From NCBI GenBank assembly GCA_964368275.1, contig CAYJAQ010000027.1:1-18638 (forward strand): a stretch of 18,638 nucleotides of DNA, written 5' to 3'. Made by a program: the position numbers and the translations under genes. This document shows positions 8,074 to 15,677 of this stretch, in pieces. Source of the stretch: CAYJAQ01 sp964368275 (GTDB lineage Bacteria; Bacillota_I; Bacilli_A; ML615J-28; CAG-313). Below the pieces are notes generated by a model, which made no database searches, was not told the DNA's origin, and was given only the letters and a program-made list of their open reading frames with translations. The stretch's first letter is position 1; each line of letters opens with the position of its first letter.

Positions 8074-8851
8074 TAAATATGTAATCATTAAACAAGTTGC
8101 TAAAAAACGAACTAAGTATGAAGTAACTTATGATGAACTAAAGGAAAATAGCAGTGATAAATATGACGAAAAGAAAAAACTATTCTTAGAAGACCAAATA
8201 GTTGATTTTCGGATTCTTAAGGGTAAGGAATTTAGCGCAACAGATTGGGAAAAAGTAATTAGGGAGGCCGGTATTGGCACATGGTTAAACAAGGCCATGG
8301 GTTATATCAGTTATAAAGATCGTACTATTCAAGAAGTTAAAAGTTATCTAAAAGAAGCAAAGCTTGAAATCACGGAAGTGGAGTATATCATTGATAAACT
8401 GAAAGATTTAAGATTTCTTGATGATGAACGCTATGCCCAAAAATACTTAGATGAATGTGTGCGCCATCAAAAAGGGCCACTATACATTAAAAATCAGATG
8501 ACAACTAAAGGTATTAATCGTGCAATTATTGATGAGGTAATGATTAATTATTCTCACGAGCAAGCAATCAATGATTTAGTAAAAAATCTTGAAAAAGCCC
8601 TTGAACGATTGCAAAGTTATCCAGTAAACAAACAAAAAGAGACTATGATGCAAAAGTATTTGCGTGATGGTTTTACTAGTAGCGACATTCAAACGGCCTT
8701 TAACATGGTAAAGTGGACTGCTGACTTTCAAGACCGCCTAGTTAAAGATCTTGTCAATATTCAAAAGAAAACTGACGATAAAAGTAAAATAGTACAAAAA
8801 CTTTTACAAAAAGGTTATTCATATTCCGATATTAAGAATGCTTTAGAATAA
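8054..8851 (+). CDS. recX: Regulatory protein RecX
   Basis: RecX modulates RecA filaments in recombination and the SOS response. At 265 residues it has the long Firmicutes form. An N-terminal extension (about 1-90) precedes tandem three-helix repeats, with the hallmark stretch AMGYISYKDRTIQEVKSYL and then RFLDDERYAQKYLDECV. Later repeats end with QKGYSYSDIKNAL at the C-terminus. The start ATG lies within the last 20 bases of the YitT gene, and GAGGG (8041-8045) sits eight bases upstream, so this start looks right despite the overlap. recA is not in the window. Confidence 0.92.
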   Translation: MNPKTNDKYVIIKQVAKKRTKYEVTYDELKENSSDKYDEKKKLFLEDQIVDFRILKGKEFSATDWEKVIREAGIGTWLNKAMGYISYKDRTIQEVKSYLKEAKLEITEVEYIIDKLKDLRFLDDERYAQKYLDECVRHQKGPLYIKNQMTTKGINRAIIDEVMINYSHEQAINDLVKNLEKALERLQSYPVNKQKETMMQKYLRDGFTSSDIQTAFNMVKWTADFQDRLVKDLVNIQKKTDDKSKIVQKLLQKGYSYSDIKNALE

Positions 8852-8895
8852 GCATAAATTAGTCGCTTCTTCATAAAATGTAATGGAGGAGCAAC

Positions 8896-9063
8896 ATGAA
8901 AAACAAAAATAAACCCCCTGTTAATGACACGCGCTCTAGTAACTCACCTAAGCATAATTTTTTTAAGGAAAAAGACTTAGAAGATAACTTGCGCTATGAG
9001 ATTGCTAAAGAGATTAGCGAGTTTAGAAAGGGTTCATCTTCCAAAGATAAGAAGCGTCAATAA
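8896..9063 (+). CDS. Small basic/acidic protein, 55 residues
   Basis: A short ORF with a strong ribosome binding site (GGAGGA, 8885-8890) five bases before its ATG and a terminator at its end; both support real translation. The protein is highly charged, with a Lys/Asn/Pro-rich N-terminus, a central likely amphipathic helix (KEKDLEDNLRYEIAKEISEF, residues 24-43) and a Lys/Ser-rich tail. It has no membrane segment or cysteine. The stretch LRYEIAKEI recalls the helix of small acid-soluble spore proteins of the alpha/beta type, but the rest of that family's signature (the TARANG-type segment) is missing, so I do not assign it. It is last in the recX transcription unit. Confidence 0.72.
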   Translation: MKNKNKPPVNDTRSSNSPKHNFFKEKDLEDNLRYEIAKEISEFRKGSSSKDKKRQ

Positions 9064-9080
9064 TATTGATGCTTTTCTTT
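9052..9080 (+). terminator. Terminator overlapping the stop codon of the 55-residue ORF
   Basis: A 10-bp stem, AAGCGTCAAT (9052-9061) with ATTGATGCTT (9065-9074), contains one G-U pair and a three-base loop, and is followed by a T-rich run. The stop codon TAA (9061-9063) lies in the stem and loop. Confidence 0.75.
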
Positions 9081-9089
9081 GTGTATGGC

Positions 9090-9118
9090 TTGCTATTTTT
9101 CAAATTGTGTAGTATAAT
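9090..9118 (+). promoter_or_regulatory. Promoter of the ribU riboswitch leader
   Basis: TTGCTA (9090-9095), a 17-base spacer and TATAAT (9113-9118). Transcription would begin near 9125, just before the FMN aptamer. The hexamers and spacing are identical to those of the secG promoter at 13206-13234. Confidence 0.75.
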
Positions 9119-9127
9119 AATTGTATA

Positions 9128-9236
9128 GATATCTTCAGGGCAGGGTGAAATTCCCGACCGGCGGTAAAGTCCGCGAGCTTAGGCTGATTTGGTGTAATTC
9201 CAAAACCGATAGTATAGTCTAGATGGAAGAAGTATT
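9128..9236 (+). promoter_or_regulatory. FMN riboswitch (RFN element)
   Basis: The highly conserved RFN core is plain: GGGCAGGGTGAAATTCCCGA, then CCGGCGGTAAAGTCCGCGAG, a TTGGTGTAATTCCAAAACCGA arm and the closing TAGTCTAGATGGAAGAAG. TCTTC (9132-9136) and GAAGA (9226-9230) form the base of helix P1. It binds flavin mononucleotide and here sits before ribU, so it should lower riboflavin import when FMN is plentiful. The downstream terminator indicates transcriptional control. Confidence 0.96.
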
Positions 9237-9255
9237 TCATAAGAAATTAACTTTT

Positions 9256-9283
9256 TTTGTCGCCTGAAGCGGCAAATTTTTAT
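9256..9283 (+). terminator. Riboswitch-controlled terminator before ribU
   Basis: TTTGTCGC (9256-9263) pairs with GCGGCAAA (9269-9276) around the loop CTGAA, with one G-U pair, and a T tract follows at 9277-9283. It lies between the FMN aptamer and the ribU ribosome binding site, as expected of the expression platform. Confidence 0.85.
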
Positions 9284-9298
9284 TTATAGGTGGTTTAT

Positions 9299-9910
9299 AT
9301 GAAAAAAAGAAGAATATTAGTTCGAATAGTTCAAGTAGCAATTCTTGCTAGTTTATCAACTATTTTGTACATTTTAAAGTTTAATTTACCTTTTATTTTC
9401 CCGGAGTTCTTAGAAATTCAATTTTCTAATTTACCAGCGGTAATTGGCGGTTTTGCATTAGGCCCACTTTGGGGTAGTGTTATTGTTATTTTACGGGGAC
9501 TTTTAAAGGTTTTATTAGTAGGATCACACACAGCTGGTGTTGGTGAGATAGCTGATATCATTATCGGGGTCGCTGTTGTTGTTGTTTCATCTTTACTATA
9601 TCAACGTAATAAAACGCGCAAAGGTGGTTTAATTGCCTTGTTCGCAGGAACAATTGTATGGATAGTAATTGCTGTTTTAGCTAATTGGCTTGTCCTAGTG
9701 CCTTTTTACATTAAACTGTTTTATGGTGGTAGCGTTCAAGAATTTACGGCTGCTTTATCTATCATTCCCGGCGTTAATTCAGAAAACTACATGGGAATGT
9801 ATTTATTAGTCAGCATTATTCCGTTCAATACGCTTTTAGCAAGTGTCGTAAGTTTCGTGACGTTTGCGGTATACAAAAAGACATCATTCTTGCTTAAAAA
9901 AATGGAATAA
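9299..9910 (+). CDS. ribU: Riboflavin ECF transporter S component RibU
   Basis: The substrate-binding membrane subunit of an energy-coupling factor transporter; it binds riboflavin and needs the shared EcfA/A'/T module, which is not in this window. The 203-residue protein has about six hydrophobic segments and RibU-type motifs: EIQFSNLPAVIGGFALGP near residues 37-54 and HTAGVGEIADIIIG around 80. The FMN riboswitch upstream supports flavin as the substrate class. An in-frame GTG at 9290 would add three residues but lies inside the ribosome binding site AGGTGG (9288-9293); the ATG at 9299, five bases after it, is the better start. The promoter of the next unit overlaps the region just past its stop, and no terminator separates them, so ribU transcripts may continue downstream. 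Confidence 0.93.
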   Translation: MKKRRILVRIVQVAILASLSTILYILKFNLPFIFPEFLEIQFSNLPAVIGGFALGPLWGSVIVILRGLLKVLLVGSHTAGVGEIADIIIGVAVVVVSSLLYQRNKTRKGGLIALFAGTIVWIVIAVLANWLVLVPFYIKLFYGGSVQEFTAALSIIPGVNSENYMGMYLLVSIIPFNTLLASVVSFVTFAVYKKTSFLLKKME

Positions 9911-9912
9911 TG

Positions 9913-9921
9913 TGGTATAAT
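9913..9921 (+). promoter_or_regulatory. Extended -10 promoter for the CBS-exonuclease-pncAB unit
   Basis: TGGTATAAT, a perfect extended -10, begins two bases after the ribU stop codon. A TTGCTT at 9890-9895 is 20 bases away, too far for a normal -35. AAAGGAG (9935-9941) and the ATG at 9947 follow. Confidence 0.62.
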
Positions 9922-9946
9922 ATATTAGAGTGCGAAAGGAGTAAAA

Positions 9947-10348
9947 ATGAATATCTTACTATTTTTAAAACCAAAAAAAGAAGTTGTTTATGTTTATGAC
10001 GATTATAATCTAAAAAAAGCAATGGATATAATGAATAAATCCCGTTATACAGCAATTCCAGTTATTAGCCGTAAAGGTGAATATATCGGCACGCTTACCG
10101 AAGGTGATTTACTTTGGGCAATTAGAGCAAAATATGCCTTAAATATTCGCCTTGCTGAAGAGGAACCAATTTACAATATTCCACGAATTCGCGACAACAT
10201 GCCAGTTTTAGCTAGTGCCCAGATGCAAGATCTGTTAGATATTGCGATTAATCAAAACTTTGTTCCGGTTATTGATGACCGTAAGATGTTTATTGGCATT
10301 ATTACCAGAAAAGATATTATTAGTTATTGTATCCAAAAGATGCAATAG
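9947..10348 (+). CDS. Two-CBS-domain protein
   Basis: A 133-residue protein made almost entirely of a CBS domain pair (Bateman module). The first CBS covers about residues 14-62 (AMDIMNKSRYTAIPVI, then GEYIGTLTEGDLLW) and the second about 78-131 (FVPVIDDRKMFIGIITRKDI). Such modules bind adenine nucleotides. Stand-alone small CBS proteins in Firmicutes include the c-di-AMP receptor CbpB/DarB, which is of similar size, but I cannot place this protein in that group from sequence alone. No signal peptide or membrane segment is seen. It is first in its unit and is followed, 11 bases after its TAG stop, by the exonuclease gene. A regulatory role is likely; its ligand and partner are unknown. Confidence 0.88.
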   Translation: MNILLFLKPKKEVVYVYDDYNLKKAMDIMNKSRYTAIPVISRKGEYIGTLTEGDLLWAIRAKYALNIRLAEEEPIYNIPRIRDNMPVLASAQMQDLLDIAINQNFVPVIDDRKMFIGIITRKDIISYCIQKMQ

Positions 10349-10359
10349 AAAGGATTCTT

Positions 10360-11202
10360 ATGGATCACTTATTGCTCGTTGATGGGCATAATCTCTTATT
10401 CCAAATGTTTTATGGAATGCCTAATCGGATTATTGGCCAAAACGGCAATACTTGTCATGGGGTTGTTGGTTTTATTGGCGGACTCTTAAAAATGATTAAA
10501 ATGTTAGAGCCTACTCATCTTTTTGTAATCTTTGATGGAGAAAAAGGTACTGATAAGAATACAATTGATGAAGCATATAAAGCTAATCGCATTGATTATA
10601 CTGATGTAGTGGAAGAGGAAAACCCTTTTTCACAGTTACCCCTTATTTATCAAGTTTTAGATTACTTAAAGATTCCACATTTAGAAACTGATGGTTATGA
10701 GACTGATGACCTGATTGCAAGTTATGTTTTCAAAAACAAAGAGCAATTAATTACGATTGCTTCGAGTGATCAAGACTTCTTACAATTAGTTAATGATTTA
10801 GTTGGTCAATTTGTCTATCGGGGGAAAATGTCTGTATATTATAACCCCGCTGAAGTAATGAAACGTTATACGATTACCCCTGATTTGGTTGTTATGTACA
10901 AATGTTTGTTAGGTGATAACAGTGACAATCTAAAAGGTGTCTTGGGTGTTGGAAAGATTACAGCGAGTATACTTGCTAACAAATATCGTAGCCTTGATAA
11001 CTTATATGCTAACCTTTCTGAACTTTCACCAAAACTAGGTGAAAATCTATTAAAAGCACACTCTTTAGTATATCGAAACCAGCAATTGATAAAACTAAAT
11101 GATGTAATTGCATTACCATACGAGTTTAATGAATTAATTATTAAAGAAGACTTAAAAAATTTAAAGACAATGGATATCTTAAAAACATTGCAAATAATAT
11201 GA
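10360..11202 (+). CDS. 5'-3' exonuclease, FEN/PolA N-terminal type
   Basis: A stand-alone 280-residue member of the family formed by the 5' nuclease domain of DNA polymerase I, which removes RNA primers and flaps. Acidic metal-binding motifs are visible: LLVDGHNLLF near the N-terminus, VIFDGEKG, ETDDLIAS, ASSDQDFLQL and GDNSDN, followed by the helix-three-turn-helix GVLGVGKITA. It resembles B. subtilis YpcP in size and layout. A TTG 11 codons upstream (10327) is in frame but lies inside the CBS gene. The ATG at 10360, with AGAAAGG (10347-10353) six bases before it, is preferred, and the protein then begins directly with the beta strand of the nuclease fold. It ends in TGA, which overlaps the ribosome binding site of the nicotinamidase gene. 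Confidence 0.9.
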   Translation: MDHLLLVDGHNLLFQMFYGMPNRIIGQNGNTCHGVVGFIGGLLKMIKMLEPTHLFVIFDGEKGTDKNTIDEAYKANRIDYTDVVEEENPFSQLPLIYQVLDYLKIPHLETDGYETDDLIASYVFKNKEQLITIASSDQDFLQLVNDLVGQFVYRGKMSVYYNPAEVMKRYTITPDLVVMYKCLLGDNSDNLKGVLGVGKITASILANKYRSLDNLYANLSELSPKLGENLLKAHSLVYRNQQLIKLNDVIALPYEFNELIIKEDLKNLKTMDILKTLQII

Positions 11203-11210
11203 GGTGAATG

Positions 11211-11735
11211 ATGAAATTATTAATAGTGGTTGATTACCAAAATGATTTTGTGGATGGCAGTTTAGGCTTCCCCAAAGCGAAGTTACTAGAACCAATTATT
11301 CTAAAAAAACTATCCGAAGCAGAACATATCATTTTTACCCTTGATACACATCAAGAAAATTATCTTACAACGCTCGAAGGCCAAAAATTACCAGTAAAAC
11401 ATACGATTAAAAACACCTTTGGTTGGCAATTATATGGTAGAGTTGCTGATTACTTAAATAAAGCAGAAAAAGTATTTGAGAAAGCAACGTTTCCTTCTTT
11501 AGAATTAGCAAATTATTTACGCAATACTAATTATGATGAAGTAGAGATTTGTGGCTTAGTATCTAACATTTGTGTTGTTAGTAATGCTGTTATGGTAAGA
11601 GCCGCCCTTCCTAATGCCAAGATTGTTGTTGATTATTTAGCAACAAGCAGTTTTGATGAAAAAATGAATGAAGCATGCTTTGATATTTTATCTTCAATTC
11701 ATGTTGATGTAATAAATCGAGGTAGCCATGAATAA
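11211..11735 (+). CDS. pncA: Nicotinamidase / isochorismatase-family hydrolase
   Basis: Converts nicotinamide to nicotinic acid and ammonia, the first step of the PncA-PncB NAD salvage route. The 174-residue protein has the catalytic triad D8 (VVDYQNDF), K91 (FEKATF) and C121 (SNICVVSNA), with metal ligands D45, H47 and H64. Isochorismatase-family members differ in substrate, but the next gene encodes the enzyme that consumes nicotinate, which argues for nicotinamidase. Two adjacent ATGs occur at 11208 and 11211. GAGGTG (11201-11206) is only one base from the first and four from the second, so 11211 is preferred; the difference is one residue. The 3' end overlaps the next gene by eight bases (ATGAATAA). 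Confidence 0.9.
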   Translation: MKLLIVVDYQNDFVDGSLGFPKAKLLEPIILKKLSEAEHIIFTLDTHQENYLTTLEGQKLPVKHTIKNTFGWQLYGRVADYLNKAEKVFEKATFPSLELANYLRNTNYDEVEICGLVSNICVVSNAVMVRAALPNAKIVVDYLATSSFDEKMNEACFDILSSIHVDVINRGSHE

Positions 11736-13167
11736 AAAAAATTATACGATGTTACTTGATTACTACGAAATGACGATGGCCTATGGCTATTTTCAAAGTG
11801 GTTTAAAAGATCAAATTGTCTATTTCGATATGTTCTTCCGGACTGTTCCAGATAATGGTGGTTTTGCGATTGCATGTGGCCTAGAACAGTTAATTGAATA
11901 TATTAAAGACTTCCATTTTACTGAAAGTGATTTAGCGTATTTACGTAGTAAAAAAGTGTATTCGGAAGAATTCTTAACATATCTAGCTAATTTCCACTTT
12001 AGTGGTGATATTTACGCGGTAAAAGAAGGGACACCAATTTTCCCCTATGAACCGATTATTACTGTAAAAGCTACAACCATTGAAGCTCAATTACTTGAAA
12101 CATTTTTACTTTTAACAATAAATCATCAATCACTAATTGCTACTAAAACTAGTCGAATTGTCCAAAGCGCAAGTGGTAGACCGGTTATGGAATTTGGTTC
12201 GCGTCGGGCTCAAGGGGCATCGGCAGCGATATTAGGAGCACGTGCTGCGTATATTGCTGGAGCGGCTGGAACAGCGTGTACCCAAACTGATGTTGAATAT
12301 GGTGTACCAGCTCTTGGTACAATGGCTCATTCTTGGGTACAAATGTTCCCTACCGAATATGATGCTTTTAAAACCTATTGTGAAATATATCCTGACAATG
12401 TAACACTTTTAATTGATACTTATAATTCATTAAAAAGTGGAGCACCAGCTGCCATAAAAGTAATCAAAGAAGTGCTATTACCAAAGGGTATTAGAAAAGC
12501 GGCGGTGCGGATTGATTCAGGTGATATTGCTTACATTACGAAGAAACTTCGTAAAATGTTTGATGATGAAGGACTTGATTTTGTTAAGATTGTTGTTTCA
12601 AATAGTTTAGACGAACGAATTATCGAAGAAATTCTACGCCAAGGAGCATGCGTTGATTCCTTCGGGGTTGGTGAACGTTTAATAACAGCTAAATCTGATC
12701 CAGTTTTTGGTGGTGTATATAAGCTAGCAGCAATAGAAAATGATGGAACAATAATTCCTAAAATTAAAATTAGTGATAATGAGGCAAAGGTTACAACACC
12801 TCATTTTAAAAAGACTTATCGTTTATTTACCCGTGATACAAATAAAGCTTTAGCCGATGTCATTTGTATTTATGACGAAGATATTGATGATACCCAAGAC
12901 TATGAAATATTTGATCCTGTTTACACTTGGAAAAGAAAAGTAGTATATGACTTTTATAAGGAAGAACTTCAAGTACCAATTTTTGTAAAAGGTGAATTGG
13001 TGTATGAAATGCCTTCACTCGAGGACATTAGAAAACATTGTGAGTTTGAGTTAGATCGTCTTTGGGATGAAGTAAAGCGTTTTGATAATCCTCATAATTA
13101 CTATGTGGATTTGTCAAAAAAGCTATATGACATTAAGCAAGCAATGATTAGTAGCCACATTAAGTAA
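11728..13167 (+). CDS. pncB: Nicotinate phosphoribosyltransferase
   Basis: Joins nicotinate to PRPP to give nicotinate mononucleotide, the entry of salvage into NAD synthesis. The 479-residue protein has the length of the Gram-positive type. Motifs include LLDYYEMTMAYGYF at the N-terminus, FGSRRAQG (156-163), GTMAHSWVQM with the probable phosphorylated H201, LIDTYNSLKSG and AVRIDSGD of the PRPP-binding barrel, and VGERLITAKSDPVFGGVYKL. The start overlaps the last eight bases of pncA, with GAGGT (11719-11723) upstream, so the two enzymes of the pathway are translationally linked. No terminator is visible after it; the secG promoter follows within 40 bases. Confidence 0.96.
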   Translation: MNKKNYTMLLDYYEMTMAYGYFQSGLKDQIVYFDMFFRTVPDNGGFAIACGLEQLIEYIKDFHFTESDLAYLRSKKVYSEEFLTYLANFHFSGDIYAVKEGTPIFPYEPIITVKATTIEAQLLETFLLLTINHQSLIATKTSRIVQSASGRPVMEFGSRRAQGASAAILGARAAYIAGAAGTACTQTDVEYGVPALGTMAHSWVQMFPTEYDAFKTYCEIYPDNVTLLIDTYNSLKSGAPAAIKVIKEVLLPKGIRKAAVRIDSGDIAYITKKLRKMFDDEGLDFVKIVVSNSLDERIIEEILRQGACVDSFGVGERLITAKSDPVFGGVYKLAAIENDGTIIPKIKISDNEAKVTTPHFKKTYRLFTRDTNKALADVICIYDEDIDDTQDYEIFDPVYTWKRKVVYDFYKEELQVPIFVKGELVYEMPSLEDIRKHCEFELDRLWDEVKRFDNPHNYYVDLSKKLYDIKQAMISSHIK

Positions 13168-13189
13168 AAAACGACCAAAAGCTTAAAAA

Positions 13190-13220
13190 TACTTTATTAT
13201 TACTATTGCTAAATAAAGTA
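13190..13220 (+). repeat. Inverted repeat spanning the secG -35 element
   Basis: TACTTTATT (13190-13198) and AATAAAGTA (13212-13220) are perfect 9-bp inverted copies around a 13-base centre that contains the -35 hexamer (13206-13211). No T tract follows, so it is not a normal terminator. It may be an operator, or chance in AT-rich DNA. Confidence 0.5.
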
Positions 13221-13234
13221 AAATATGTTATAAT
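13206..13234 (+). promoter_or_regulatory. secG promoter
   Basis: TTGCTA (13206-13211), a 17-base spacer and TATAAT (13229-13234), with TGT at 13226-13228 completing an extended -10. Transcription would start near 13241, leaving a short leader with GGAGG at 13266-13270. Confidence 0.8.
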
Positions 13235-13276
13235 AGATACGTTAAAATATCAAAATTTAAAAAACGGAGGCAAATT

Positions 13277-13510
13277 ATGTATTGGCTTGATTATATTATG
13301 TTAGGTATTTCACTTTGTTTGATCGTAATAATCGTTTTACAAGATTCTAAGGATGACGTTCAAAGCGCATTCTCAGGTGAAAAGTCAGACCTTTTTGCTA
13401 ATCAAAAACAAAGAGGATTAGAGAAAAAGATTAATCAATTAACGGCTGTTTTATCAGTTAGCTTTTTCGTAGTAGCATTGTTATTAGCTATATTGGCTCG
13501 ACCATTCTAA
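13277..13510 (+). CDS. secG: Preprotein translocase subunit SecG
   Basis: The small accessory subunit of the SecYEG channel, which aids SecA-driven export. At 77 residues it has the family length. Two hydrophobic helices lie at about 4-21 and 55-74, with the conserved loop VLQDSKDDVQSAFSG after the first and GLEKKINQLT before the second. GGAGG lies six bases before the ATG. It heads the secG-rnr-smpB cluster that is common in Firmicutes, but a terminator separates it from rnr, so secG is likely made in excess of the downstream proteins. Confidence 0.95.
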   Translation: MYWLDYIMLGISLCLIVIIVLQDSKDDVQSAFSGEKSDLFANQKQRGLEKKINQLTAVLSVSFFVVALLLAILARPF

Positions 13511-13521
13511 TTCATAATAAG

Positions 13522-13547
13522 AAGGCTCCTTTTGTGAGCCTTTTTTT
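13522..13547 (+). terminator. Terminator between secG and rnr
   Basis: AAGGCTC (13522-13528) pairs with GAGCCTT (13536-13542) around the loop CTTTTGT, within a run of seven T (13541-13547). No promoter is visible before rnr, so rnr probably relies on readthrough. Confidence 0.87.
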
Positions 13548-13571
13548 AAACACTAATAAGGAGGTGGCAAA

Positions 13572-15677
13572 ATGCGTGAAAAGATTTTGCAGATAATTGA
13601 GAATCAAAACTATAAACCATTAAGTGCAAAAGAGTTTGCGCGTGCATTAGATTTAAACACGGCCCCTCAGTTAGTACAGATTATGAAAACTTTAAATGCT
13701 CTTGATGATGAACATATTATTGGCCATGATAAAGATGGCCGTTTCAATTTATTATCACGGATGAACCGGATAGTTGGTACTATTGAAATAAAAGACCATG
13801 GCTATGGTTTTGTCAGTAGTGATGCACTAGAAAAAGATGTGTTTATTCCTGAACGCTTAACAATGGGGGCATATAATCGTGATACTGTTTTAGTTCAGAT
13901 TGAAGAATACGCTAGCAGGGGGCCAGAGGGGGCAGTAATTGAAATAATTAAGCGGAATCTAACCTATTTGTTTGGAACGCTTAAGAAAAAAGGAAGCCGC
14001 TATTTTGTAATACCTGATGATTTTAAAGTAGGTATGGTTGCTGAAGTAGCTAAAGCTGATTTAGGTACTGCTACTATCAACGATAAAGTAAAAGCATTTA
14101 TTACTTATTTTGGCGCAAATGGACGCTGTAATGCGGAAATCGTTGAAGTGATTGGTGCTAAGGATGATCCTGGTGTTGATATATCCCTAATGGTTGCTAG
14201 CAGTATGTTAAAAACAACTTTTGATGATGCAACACTGAAGTTTTCAGCAACTTTGCCTGATGAAGTGTCTGAGGGAGATTTTGTAAATCGTCGTGATTTA
14301 CGGGATAAACTAATCTTTACTATTGATGGTGATGATGCCAAAGATTATGATGACGCAGTAGGACTAGATGTACTTAAAAATGGTAACTATTTATTAGGTG
14401 TATATATTGCTGATGTTAGTCACTATGTAAACCCGGACAATGCACTTGATTTAGAAGCTTTAAGTCGCTGTTTTAGTATCTATTTACCTGACCGCGTTAT
14501 TCCTATGCTACCTGAGAAACTTTCTAACGGTTTATGTTCATTAAAACCTTATGTTGATCGTTTAGTACTAGCGTGCGAAATGGAAATAGATGCCAAAGGT
14601 AAAGTCATTAATTATGATATTTTTGAAGCTGTTATTAAAAGCAAGGCTCGTTTAACTTATCGTTTAGTTAATAAGATGCTAGTTAACAATGATATCAATA
14701 CTATTAATAGTTTACCTGGTATTTATGATGTGCTCGTGAAGATGAATCAACTAGCCACCATTTTAACTAATATGCGTTATGAACGAGGTGCTTTAACATT
14801 TGAAACAAAAGAAGCTAAGGTTATTTTAAATAAAGATGGAAAAACAAAAGATGTTGTTATTAATGAACGTTCATCAAGCGAAAAATTAATTGAGGAGTTC
14901 ATGCTTATTTGCAATGAAACAGTAAGTACAGCAATGAGCTACACGGAAACACCTTTTCTTTATCGTGTACATGAGGAGCCAAAGAGTGAAAAGATAATGC
15001 AATTTAAAACAATTGCCAAAATGATGGGCTATAATATACCATGTATTGGGAATGATATTCATCCTAAGGAACTTCAACAATTACTTGTGCAAGCTGAAGA
15101 TGATATAAGACTACCAATTATTAGTACATTACTTTTACGTAGTCAAGCAAAAGCCCGTTATCATGATGTTAATTTGGGCCATTATGGTTTGGCTAGTAGT
15201 TGCTATACCCACTTTACTTCGCCGATTAGAAGATACCCCGATTTATTAGTACATCGTTTAGTAAAGAAAAACTATTTATACAAAGGTGAAAGTAGTTTTG
15301 ATGATGAATTAATTACTCGTACAGTTGCCCAAGAAGCCTCAAGAATCGAACGCTTGATTGAAAGATTAGAACGTGATGTTCTTGATATGAAAAAGGCTGA
15401 GTATATGCAAAGATTTATTGGTCAGACTTTTGATGGGGTTATATCTTCAGTAACTAAATGGGGTTTCTATGTAGAACTCCCTAATACTATTGAGGGATTA
15501 GTGAGTGTTGATAATATGGGAAGAGGCTACTATACATATAATGAAGAAAACCTTTGTTGGTATAATCCACGCACTAATGAAGTATTTCAAATTGGCGATC
15601 ATGTGACGGTTGAATTATTAGCAGCTAGTAAAGAACGCCGAGAAATAGATTTTTTAATGAAAGGGGTAATTAAATAA
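13572..15677 (+). CDS. rnr: Ribonuclease R
   Basis: A processive 3'-5' exoribonuclease of the RNB family that degrades structured RNA and, with tmRNA-SmpB, the messages of stalled ribosomes. The 701-residue protein has an N-terminal winged-helix region (about 1-65), cold-shock domains (IKDHGYGFVSSDALEKDVFI near 76-95 and a second one after it), the RNB catalytic domain with the metal-binding cluster D252, D254, D258, D260 and D261 (DGDDAKDYDDAV), SPIRRYPDLLVHR near 548, and an S1 domain from about 617 (GQTFDGVISSVTKWGFYVEL). It stops right after S1 and lacks the long basic C-terminal tail of some RNase R proteins. AAGGAGGT (13558-13565) gives a strong start. Its stop overlaps the smpB start (TAATG). 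Confidence 0.97.
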   Translation: MREKILQIIENQNYKPLSAKEFARALDLNTAPQLVQIMKTLNALDDEHIIGHDKDGRFNLLSRMNRIVGTIEIKDHGYGFVSSDALEKDVFIPERLTMGAYNRDTVLVQIEEYASRGPEGAVIEIIKRNLTYLFGTLKKKGSRYFVIPDDFKVGMVAEVAKADLGTATINDKVKAFITYFGANGRCNAEIVEVIGAKDDPGVDISLMVASSMLKTTFDDATLKFSATLPDEVSEGDFVNRRDLRDKLIFTIDGDDAKDYDDAVGLDVLKNGNYLLGVYIADVSHYVNPDNALDLEALSRCFSIYLPDRVIPMLPEKLSNGLCSLKPYVDRLVLACEMEIDAKGKVINYDIFEAVIKSKARLTYRLVNKMLVNNDINTINSLPGIYDVLVKMNQLATILTNMRYERGALTFETKEAKVILNKDGKTKDVVINERSSSEKLIEEFMLICNETVSTAMSYTETPFLYRVHEEPKSEKIMQFKTIAKMMGYNIPCIGNDIHPKELQQLLVQAEDDIRLPIISTLLLRSQAKARYHDVNLGHYGLASSCYTHFTSPIRRYPDLLVHRLVKKNYLYKGESSFDDELITRTVAQEASRIERLIERLERDVLDMKKAEYMQRFIGQTFDGVISSVTKWGFYVELPNTIEGLVSVDNMGRGYYTYNEENLCWYNPRTNEVFQIGDHVTVELLAASKERREIDFLMKGVIK

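Noticed and set aside
9290..9298. GTG start of RibU
   Set aside because: The GTG is part of the ribosome binding site AGGTGG; ATG at 9299 is correctly spaced.
10327..10359. TTG start of the 5'-3' exonuclease
   Set aside because: It lies inside the CBS gene without a ribosome binding site, and the nuclease fold begins at the ATG at 10360.
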